DNA of 64,000 nt, from assembly GCA_037043455.1 (NCBI GenBank), contig JAWPHD010010270.1, positions 1 to 64,000 of the forward strand. The letters are read 5' to 3'. This DNA is from Cyrtodaria siliqua. Lineage: Eukaryota > Mollusca > Bivalvia > Adapedonta > Hiatellidae. Shown piece after piece: positions 24,796 through 36,700 of this stretch (position 1 is its first letter; every line of letters starts with the position of its first letter). Position numbers and translations under genes: made by a program. Below the pieces are notes generated by a model, which was given only the letters and a program-made list of their open reading frames with translations, did no database searches and had not been told where the DNA came from.

Positions 24796-27700
24796 GTAAA
24801 TTATTTTCATTTTCTGTGTTTTTGCCATATATAAGAACAAGTTGAAATGTTAATCCTTTTCTATTGTTCATCCCCGGAAAACGGAGGCACTTTTACACGT
24901 AGATTTGTTATTACGTCGCTGTTTTAAGTCCAGTACGAATGATTATTCTACCTTCTTTAGGAGGAAGTGATCATGATCATCATGCAGTTATAGTTTTTGA
25001 CTTTAAATGTCACTATACAGAAGTTCAGAATGAAAGAATGATTTATAAATATGTAATATTCAGGCTTTTTCTAAGAATTGGGAAATATATGTTGGGAGTA
25101 CACATTTATATATGTGATAATACTGGAGTTATTTGGAATGTGTTTATGAAGACAGTGTTAATAAGTGTGTACCTAAATCGCATTATAACGCTGGTTGTAA
25201 ACACAAACCCAAGCTCTTGGAGCAATTAAGGAGAAGAGACATGCATGGTCCAAATACATGGCCACAAAGCGAGACACGGATTTTGATAACTATATAAGAA
25301 TTCGTAACATTGCAAATGAAGTGATTAATTAAGTCAGCTAAATGTAATTTTGAAACCGTGCGACCCCCTAAAAATTCCGGATCATAGATGTATGTCCATG
25401 TTACTGTAGATAAAATATCAAACTATTTCGATGCACGCCCTCAGTATAAAAAATGTTATCGCTCGCTCGAGACATAATTGCTAATGAGTCGTTTAATTAA
25501 CACATTGTTAAATCTTCTTATTTGAAAGCGGACTTTTTTACCCTATCAATGCACTACCGCGACCTTTTTATGAGGCTAGAAACGGACCCGAAAATTGACA
25601 CAAAATCTTACGCCCCCCATCAAACAATTTCGAAGCACGCCCTCAGTATAAAATTATTTCTCGCTCGACGCATAATGGCTAATGAGTGGTTTAATTAACA
25701 TATTGTTAAATCCTTTTATTTGAAAACAGACTTTTTTACCCTATCAATGCACTACCGCAACCGTTTTATGAGACTAGAAACGGACCCGAATATTGACCAA
25801 AATCTTACGCCCCCCTAAGCTGAAATCCTGGATCCACCCCTGCAGTAGGTTAATAAATGGTGTACATCTGTTGTAAAATGTGTCTGTTGATGAAGTGATA
25901 GGAACTTTAATATGTTATCAGGTTTAACACCATCTATAAAATAACAACCATTCAAGTACATAGTAAAAAAAACTTGAGGCGCGGATGATCTCCTTTGTGT
26001 GTGTGTTTGTGTGTGCGTGCGTGCATGTGTGTGTCTGTACACAATTATTGACTTTTAATGCTAAGATGCTGGAGCAGGAATATAGGGTAACCCTTGTCCT
26101 TCTGTCCATTGTAACCTCCATCACAATGAAGTTTTACAGTCATATAGCATAACCCTTGTCCATCTGTCCATATCTCCATCACAATGAAGTTTTACATTCA
26201 TATAGGGTAACCCTTGTCCATCTGTCCATACCTCCATCACAATGAAGTTTTACAGTCATATAGGGTAACCCTTGTCCATCTGTCCATATCTCCATCACAA
26301 TGAAGTTTTACATTCATATAGGGTAACCCTTGTCCATCTGTCCATACCTCCATCACAATGAAGTTTTACATTCATATAGGGTAACCCTTGTCCATCTGTC
26401 CATACCTCCAACACAATGAAGTTTTACATTCATATAGGGTAACCCTTGTCCATCTGTCCATACCTCCAACACAATGAAGTTTTACATTCATATAGGGTAA
26501 CCCTTGTCCATCTGTCCATACCTCCATCACAATGAAGTTTTACATTCATATAGGGTAACCCTTGTCCATCTGTCCATACCTCCAACACAATGAAGTTTTA
26601 CATTCATATAGGGTAACCCTTGTCCATCTGTCCATACCTCCATCACAATGAAGTTTTACATTCATATAGGGTAACCCTTGTCTATCTGTCCATACCTCCA
26701 ACACAATGAGGTTTTACATTCATATAGGGTAACCCTTGTCCATCTGTCCATACCTCCATCACAATGAAGTTTTACATTCATATAGGGTAACCCTTGTCCA
26801 TCTGTCCATACCTCCATCACAATGAAGTTTTACATTCATATAGGGTAACCCTTGTCCATCTGTCCATATATCTGTCCATACCTCCATCCCAATGGAAACA
26901 AGTTTTACATTCAAGTTCTTCGTTGAAGTCATTTCTCATTGGAATAGAAGCCATAGAGCTTTCAAACTTCACACATTTTTACATCTACAGTACAGCTGTG
27001 TGTTCCTGCAAAAAAAGCACAAGCACACAAAAGCTGTAGAGATTTTACACAGTCATATTTGCATCTACATGGCAGCGATATGCTGCTACCAAATAGGATA
27101 TGAATGACCTTCACCTACTTTGTTAATTTACATTACAGTTTTACATTAAAGTAGCCATACCGCCAAATGACAACAAAAAGACCATGAAAACAATTTATCA
27201 AAACTCCATCCAGGTATTCAGGTCAAACAATAAGGAATATGTGCCACTTAAAAGTATAGGTTTATTAACAGGTTCTTAGAATACCTGTGATTGAATGTGT
27301 AAAATAAATTTTGAGATGTTAACTTTTAATTCAATGCTCAAGTTTTGGAGTTTGGCCTGGCTGGTTAAAACCATTTATGTTGTGTCTATAGAGTTTGAAT
27401 TCTCAAAATATTTAAGTTATATATATATACCCAGTCTGCGAAATTAACTTTTGGACTTGGTTGTCCTTCGGGCAACCATTACATCAAAATTTGGTTGCCC
27501 AAAAGGAGAAATGGTTGCCCGAAATAGTTCTTTTAAAAACGGAAGGCTTTATAAATTATTACTCTGAAGATATATGTAAACAAAGAAAAACTTGATGTCT
27601 CTATAATATTTATTCAGAATTTATTCTTTCGTATATTTTATAAGAAGATTTTCTATGTCATTCTCCGAAAAGTCACAGGCTGAGTCATCATCAGAGTCAT

Positions 27701-30700
27701 CATCAACGCCATCATCTGTTACATAGCGCAACATTGACATTTTGTCACAACCGGAAACACGTTTTTACCGACGCAGGCGCTAATTAGCTAATTGTTGATA
27801 TTTATTTTATTTTCATTGGATGGAATTATTCACGAACCTTTGTAATAATTGTAGTTTTCCGTTGCTCTATCGATCGGAACTATTCACCAATCACGTACTC
27901 TATAAAATATGGATTCCCGAGTGACGGAATCCGACAAGTCCGCTCCGATTGGTTGCTCTATACAAAATAAAAAATTCGGCAAAATCCGATCAAAAACGAG
28001 GTCGTGACGTCTTGTGACCTTCCCTAGAGGGATACAATTAATTGATCAATTTCTCGTAGCATTTATACCGGTGTCACAGTATTTTTCTCAACGTCAATAT
28101 GAAAAAGCAGAAATCGTGTTTCCTGTTCGACTTTTATACTTGTTTTGATAATTGCGTTTTCAGAAAGTTTGGTTGTCCGATCGGACAACCAAACTGGGAA
28201 CTTGTGGTTGTCCTGTTGGGAAATTAGTTGTCCCGGACAACCGGACTACCGCTAATTTTGCAGACTGTATACCTTGTCATCAGTAGGTTTAGAAACGGTA
28301 AAATTTGGCTGTTGTGGGCAAAATAGCTACTTTAAAGTTTTCAGTTAACAATTTGGTTACCTACTCCTTTTTCTAAGTAATTGATAAGTGGGACATTTGG
28401 GTCCCAAAGACACATGTTTTAGTTTTCATTGAGTTATAAACAATAAAATGAAACTAAATCCAAAATTTCACAAAGGAAAGCAGAACAATATTTTATTTGT
28501 TTTATTTGACTTTTCTCCTTGTATTTTCAGGCTTTGGAGAATCAGTTGAATTGATGAATAAACTGAGCACAGAATGTTTAACAGAGTTGGTAAGTTTTTC
28601 TGTAGATTGGCGTTAGTTAATTGTTATATCTAACATGGTTTATTAAGATTCTCAATGTTGATTGGCTAATTGGGTAGTCTGAAAAAAGCTATATAAACCT
28701 CTGACCTCATGTACGTCAACCCTTAAGACGTCATTTTAAACGCCAGAAAACACGTTAACCATTGTGACGTTATGTTAAACGTCAGATGCAAAACAACAGT
28801 GCGATGGCATGCGTTATTTTAAGCGATGCTACGTTCCAACAACACATTTAAATAGGTTGAAGCTGCATAAAATGTAAGTTGTGAGAATTTGTTTGTATTT
28901 TGTTCAATCTCTCGACAAAATGTGTATCAGGATACATGTCAGATAAGAAATAAAATATTTCCAGTCAGTTTATATTGTGCAATATCAAAACCTGGTGTTT
29001 GGGTCTTGAAATATGTAGAAACCGCGGGCCTACGACCCTTGGTATCGATGAACTACAAGTCCCGGCACCAGGTATTGATCTGGGACAATAGAAACCCACT
29101 GGAAATATTTTATTTCTTAATTAAATTATACCCAAAGACATTGTTAATATCATTCTCAATATTTTATATCATTCAAAGTGTAACAACTGATCGACTGCTA
29201 GACATACTGATAGAATATAAGTCTCATAGCAGATTTTATTTTCAAATCTAACCGAATTTATTAAAATACTCAATGCTTATTGGTTATTGAGGTGTTTTTA
29301 TAATTTCTATCAAGACTTCTGACGTCACGTCATTCAACCATTATGACATAATTTATGTTGTGAGAATTTGTTTGTATGATGTTCAATCTCTCAAATGTGT
29401 GCAATAGATACATAAAAATCTATGTAATCTTGATAAGAAATAAGATATTTCCAGCAGGTTTATATTGTGTGAGATCAAAACCTGGTATTTGGGACTTGCA
29501 ACACATCGAAACCATGGGCCTACGGCCCTTGGCATCAATGATCTTCAAGTCCCGCCCACCAAGTATTGATCTGGGACAATATAAACCCGCTGGCAATATT
29601 TTATTTCTTAATTGTATACCATATGTTTCCATATTGATCCATTTTCTTTGCATTAAGATGATCGTGCAAAATTCTATGATACTGCACATTGGCTAGGCCC
29701 CAATAATGCTCTTTGTTAAGGTACTACTTTCAAATGGAAGCCAACAGAAATGCACCTAGTGTCAAAATACAATAGAAATGCACCTAGTGTCAAAATACAA
29801 TAGAAATGCACTTAGTGTCAAAATAGAAATGCACCTAGTGTCAAAATACAATAGAAATGCACCTATTGTCATAATACAATAGAAATGCACTTAGTGTCAA
29901 AATACAATAGAAATGCACCTAGTGTCAAAATACAACAGAAATGCACCTAGTGTCAAACTATAACAGAAATGCACCTAGTGTCAAAATACAATAGAAATGC
30001 ACCTAGTGTCAAAATACAATAGAAATGCACCTAGTGTCAAAATATAACAGAAATGCACCTAGTGTCAAAATACAATAGAAATGCACCTAGTGTCAAAATA
30101 CAATAGAAATGCACCTAGTGTCAAAATATAACAGAAATGCACCTAGTGTCAAAATATAACAGAAATGCACCTAGTATCAAGAAATGCACCTAGTGTCAAA
30201 ATACAATAGAAATGCATCTAGTGTCAAAATACAATAGAAATTGTCAAAATACAATAGAAATGCACCTAGTGTCAAAATACAATAGAAATGCACCTAGTGT
30301 CAAAGTGTCAAAATATAACAGAAATGCACCTAGTGTCAAAATATAATAGAAATGCACCTAGTGTCAAAATACAAAATTTCTATGCTAAAGCAGGGCATCC
30401 ACATCCCATGGACACATTTTCAAGTTATGTTTTAATATAAAAAATGATAATGTTCATAGGCATTCCTATATAATATTTATGTTTTCAGTGCCATGATGTG
30501 ATGCAGTTTCTGCAGTATAAAATTGGTGCAGTCAAAACGGACACATGGTGTCAGGTAAGCATATTCCGTTTAGTTATTCTGTATATTTCACACAAAAATA
30601 AAGTCGACAGAAGTAGTTAGAAAATATTTTAATTTTCAGTGGAAGTGTCTCATTGATTTTTACTGTCGATTCCGTCTAATCGCATATCGGTTAAACGCAT

Positions 30701-33700
30701 GTTTCGTTTAAATGAATAACTTTTTGCAACACAAAACCTTTTGTATTCATTTGCGAAAAAAAAATCATGTATAGTTACTAAGAATGTAAAATTTTGAAAA
30801 ATCAGTCAAATGGAAAATGGAAAAATTAAATACCACGACCAGATGTTTAAAATATAATGTGTCCACTCCATGATGTTTTCTAAGTTTGTTGTTTTTAGTG
30901 CAATAAAAAAAAACACTGAACGTCTATATTAAAATGTTGTTTTGTTTTTTCAGAAGATACAAGAAGCAAACAAAAATATAGATATAACAAAAGTTCAGAG
31001 TATTATTAATTCCATAATATATTTGTATAGGTGAGTAAACACAAATACAGTACCATTTCATTGTAATATACTACTCAAAACTTTTATTCTTCCATATAAT
31101 TTTATTAGAAATTAATTCACAATAATAATTATATTTCATTGATACTTCAACAATACGAGGGAGGATCCAAAATAACGTAGACTTTTCGCATATTTTTTAT
31201 ATATTTAAATATATCATATAAAAAGTTACATAAACATAAACCGGAATCTATCCGTCATTTACATACAAAATTTCAGTCACATGACTCTTTTCTGGTAAAA
31301 ATGACAGAGGTTTGAAATGAGTCAGTATCGGCAACCCGGGGCACGCCGACCGAAATGGAGTGACGTCGTTACGCACTAAACGTTTCGGCACGCAAAACGC
31401 GTTCTCATTTCTTCTCAAAATATTCACCATCACACTCAATACAATGGTGGTGACGATGGATCCACTGTTTATAATATGCGATGTACAGTGCCGTATCCCA
31501 GGTCAAACATCTCGCAAAGCCGTCTGATTGTCAACTGTCTATCGTCGTCAAGCGCGTCGCGGATTGACGTCACCATCGTCACGCCATATTTTCGTTTTCT
31601 TCCTCGCCCTTCTTGTTCTTCAGTGCTTTCTATGCCTTCCGAAAATCTCTTATGCCACTTGAAAACAAGCGCTCTACTCACAGAATCTTTTCTCGTTTTC
31701 CCCAGATCCTTACAGAACTTAATTATTGTCCGAAATTCGAGTCGGTCCGACGACGACATTTTGTCTTAATTTACGTTGGTGTCACAGCGATTTGAATGTT
31801 GTTTATTTCAATATCCAATGTCCAAATGACGTCAAATTTGGATATGACGTCGCTCTATATCTGTGGTACAACGTCGCAAAATTTGGCTAGTTTACGCAAA
31901 ATATCTTGCAATTTATTAATAGTTTATTAACCTGTCATATAACATAAAACCGCGTGCCCCGGGTGACCGTCACCTTGGTTACTTTAGCGAATGGTTTAGG
32001 CACAAAATAAAGTATATGCCTAATTTTGTATATTGATCGTATTATATAATAATTCCGATTTATTTACATATATATTTCATTATAATAGCTACATCTATGT
32101 GCAAGCAGTATCAAAAGTCTACGTTATTTTGGATCCTCCCTCGTAGCACAATTTGAATCAAGTCATGAGATCACATGACCATACACTGCCCTAAATTATT
32201 TCATGTAAAATATAAATAGTGCTATTATTTCAGCAAGAAATTTAGACAATAAAAAAGTAATCCTTAGTAAAATTTTGAATAGTATACAATATATATCCAC
32301 CCCAAGGGAAAATCCAATTTGTTGGGGAGGGAGGAGGTTGTAAACTTCTCCAGTAAAAGTCTCTGCACACTTGTGGTATATACAAACACCCACTAGTGAT
32401 TTAATGGCGTCTCCCCATCATTCTGTTTGAAGGATTTGACTTGAGTTTTGTGGCGCAACAACATAAAAAGGTCATAATTTTTATGGCGACAACAGGAATG
32501 GCCATTTTAGGCCCACACTCCATCTACAATAAAATAAAAATAAGCACAGTAGGCCTAACATCTTCTCAACTGCAGTGTTGATACAAATTATGTTGTAGAC
32601 TCTCCAATTTTTTTTACTGGAGCCACCATTTTTTTTTCTGCCACCATTCGAGTGGCCTCTGAACAATCCGGGGGTCATGATGAAGATTGTTAATCACAAT
32701 GAAATAAATGAACATATATTTGTGGAAATTTTACCCCGTCTTATTCTTGCACAGGAACCATACGGGCATTGTCTGAAGGAATATTGACTCCTGCACCCTT
32801 AGCCCGTCTGCACCTTCATCCATTTCTTAGAAAATTGTCGTCTGCACTAGTTTTCTCCATATTACCTGTTTGACACTTACTTTTTTACTGGGATTTCACA
32901 CGTACCCAGATTATGCCTCACAATAAAATTGGAAAGGTTTTATAGTTTAACCATTGTCCATCCAACGTCCACCCGCGTGACCGTACTACCACACACAACA
33001 GTTTTTCATCGAGTTTTGTCCATTTTTCAGACACCGGAAGCCATAGACCTTTCAAACTTCACACATGTTTACATCTATAATTATGACAGCAGTATGTTCC
33101 TAACAAAAGTAAGTCAATATGAATGAACTTGATATACTTTTGGAACATAGTTAAAGTTTACATTGAAGTGTTATTTTATGTGACCGACAGTGCTTAAACA
33201 GGGTATCGTGCCCCATGGACACATTTTCTAGTTTTTGATTGTATATTATAGTGATTTTATTTTACTTGAAAAAAATCAATATGTTTACATTTTAGGGCTG
33301 CAGCCACACAAAAGCTGTCGAGTGAGCTGTTTTCACAAGAATTGGCATCAAGTATGGTATTTACAGAACCCACCCAGTCCGTTTTGTGTAGCACCTGGTC
33401 GACGCAGGTACCCATGTATTCACTTGCAATTTGGCAATCCATCTTTCCCATTATCCATTTGTCCGTCTGTCTACCAGTAATCAAGCAATCCATCTGTCCA
33501 AACAATCCATCCATCCACATCCATCCGACCGTCCGTCCACAATCATCCATCCACAACCAGCCATCCATCCACAACCATCCATACATGTAAGCTATCCATA
33601 TAGCTATATTTGAAATTAGCTCGACTTTTTCAAAGAAAACAAAAGAACTATCGTTATCACTTGATCGTCGCCTGTCCATGTCCGGTTTAAAGTTTGTATG

Positions 33701-36700
33701 TTAGCTTGTATCTCCAAAACTACTTTACCTAATGGATTGAAACTTTACACATGTATTCAGCATCATTAAACAACATCATACAGCCAGGTTCTATAACTCA
33801 TGCTTTTATTTATCAAAATTATGGCCCCTTTTATGGTTAGAACAATTGGTTACAGTTTGTATGTAAGCTTTTGGTTAAAGTTTGTATGTAAGCTTGTATC
33901 TCCGAAACTACCGGGTACTTCAAATAATGGATTGAAACTTCACACATGTATTTGACATCATTAGACAACATCATACAGCCAAGTTCTATAACTCATACTT
34001 TTATATTAACAAAATTACGGGTCATTTATACTTATTACGGGTCATTTATACTTAGAAATATAGGTTAAAGTTTGTATATCCTGTCTGTTTATATAAAGGT
34101 AAAGGATGGTTAATTCATTGATAGAGACGTAAACCTGTCAGTGTGGTAAGTTTGTATCTCTGAAAATACTTTATATAATGGATTAAAACTTCATAAAAAA
34201 CATAAAAAAAAGTATGAAATTACCAATTAAAAACGTGAAATAGTTTATAGATATAGATGGTACATTAACAGTTTCCTATACAACGCAATAATTACAAATT
34301 ATAATTTACAACAAGTCTTAAAAGTCCGTAGAGAAATCCCCAAGTTATAAATAGCCGTCACGTGGAGCAAATCGGCGATATCTACACATAACTCTCGCTT
34401 TGCAATACATTGCGATTTATTTTACCGCCAAGTTTAAAAAAGCTATCCCTGGCGCATCACCATAGTTAGGAAATACCTTCTTTGGGTCGTTTATTTTATA
34501 TGTTCAGCGTAATTTCTTTTGGTGTGTTATGGCTCATTCAGTTTGTTTTATCAGTTAAATTCATAAATAATATCATGAATATATTTGAACAATTCTAAAA
34601 ATAATACTTATCCTGATGTACTTCCTTTAAAGCAGATGGTCCCTTAAAGGTGTTGATGCACTATTTTCAAACATTATTTATTTAATAGGGCTCTGAAACA
34701 CTTGAAAATAACTGAAAGAATTATCAAAATGCCATGAAAAACAAAGGAGATATGACCTATTGAAAATTTGCAAAGAACACAAATGGAGTCGGCCATCTTT
34801 GAACGATGACGTCATCGCGCCATTTTACCATATATGGCATATTGACAAAATACATTTTAAAGTAAAGAAAATCACTAAAAATATTAAAAATGAATATACA
34901 AATGTAAAATGTATAAATTGTATGGTTATTTTTCATTTGCATTGATTTTCTTTGCTTTAAAATACATTTTGTCAATATGCCATATATGGTAAAAAGGCGC
35001 GATGATGTCATCGTTCCAAGATGGCAGCCTCCATTTATGTTTTTTTGCAACTTTTCAATAGGTCCTATCTCCTTTATTTTTCATAGCATTTTGATAATTA
35101 TTTCAGCTTTTTTTAAGTTCTTCAGAGCCCTAATTTGAAAATAGTGCATCAACCCCTTTAATAGAGGTGGTCTCTTCAGCACGTTTGACTGTATTGTTAT
35201 TTTTAAGCGCCTCAAAAAAAGTTTGAACATATACGTATAAACATATAGTCGCCGCTTTGTCCGTCCGTCCTTTATTCCGTCCGTCCCACTTTTCTTGTCC
35301 AGAGCATAACGTCAAAACTACCTGCGAGACTGGAATGAAATTTCACACAATGATAGAGGGCAATGAGAAGAATTTCAGAGCGCAGTAACCATAACTCTAT
35401 CTTCATTCCATTTAAAGGGACACTGTCCGTAACTAAGCAAATATTGAGCATAACCAAATAACCATCTGACTTTTATTCATTGAAATGTATACATGAAAAC
35501 ATGAGCATTGACCCTAAGAAGTCTGTAGTAATACATTCGTGAGTTTGAAAAAAATAAGCTTTTAATTATTATTTGTAAATAAAGTGGGACCCACCATATT
35601 TACCTTTTCTGCGATCACGTGACTTCCATTAGCGCATTAGGTTTTGACCATAGTATGTATTGCGTAATATGTATAGCCAGGTTAGGTCAGGTAGGAGCGA
35701 TGTCGGCTACTTCACGCTCACGCTCTCTATTATTATCGCGAGTAGTTTTAGTTTGGGCTGCGAGTTCAAACACCCGAACCGGTTATTCTTTTTTTTGTAC
35801 CGCGATTAAATTCCGTCAAACAATCTTGCTTTTAATTAGTAAATATTCAATAATGTTTAGTGTGTAATGTGTGCGAACATAATTAGTGCGTGTTTTATAA
35901 GCTAAAAGTTACGGACATTGTCCCTTTAAAGTTATTGCCCTTTGTAATTGTATACTTATAACCCTTGTCCAAAGTATAACTTCAAAACTCGTAATGAAAC
36001 TGCAATGAAACTTCACTGAATGTTAGAGGGCAATAGGAGAAAGTGCAGAGTGCAAGAACCCTAACTTTATCTTCGTAGAGTTATTGCCGTTTGTAAATGT
36101 CCATGCTGATCTCTTACACCTAAGTTGCATCTGTTAGTCCTTTCCCCGAATCTAGTTTCAAAGAAAGCAGTATGCATACTGAAGTTTACCTCTGAATGAT
36201 ATTCATGATCATGGAATGAAATTATACAAATAATCTACCTGTCCTTGGGGGCCGATCATTGGACATTTCTGACATCCTGGTATTACTCGACATTTCAGGG
36301 GAAGATACTGGTATCATCCGGTTTGATGGAGCATACTCTAGGTGTAGGACAGGTTAGTTCATTTATTTAGGTTCCTAAAGATGTCATGCATTATTTTTGA
36401 TGGAGCATACTCTAGGTGTAGGACAGGTTAGTTCATTTATTTATGTTCCTAAAGATGTCATGCATTATTTTTTTATCTGAAAAAGGCTCCTACTTTATAT
36501 TGATTTTATTTATTTTATATTGAAGCAAGTTCAGTCAGTTGATTCACAGCCAGCCTCTAGGGAGAGTTCAATTATATTTACTGAATTAATTTCACAAAAT
36601 AAATATAATTAAGGAATCATAGATTCTGTTGATATGTTCCATTTCATATGTTATTCGTTGCTGTAACGGCAGCGACTCTTATATGGTTTTCAATAGTTGC

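Noticed and set aside
26075..30375. CRISPR-like regular repeats
   Set aside because: The 58-bp and 28-bp arrays have no unique spacers between repeats, and the window is eukaryotic.
33357..33362. Earlier GT donor (gtattt) for COMMD6 exon 5
   Set aside because: Using it would remove 17 residues that align with a conserved helix of fish COMMD6, and the later gtaccc donor keeps phase 0.
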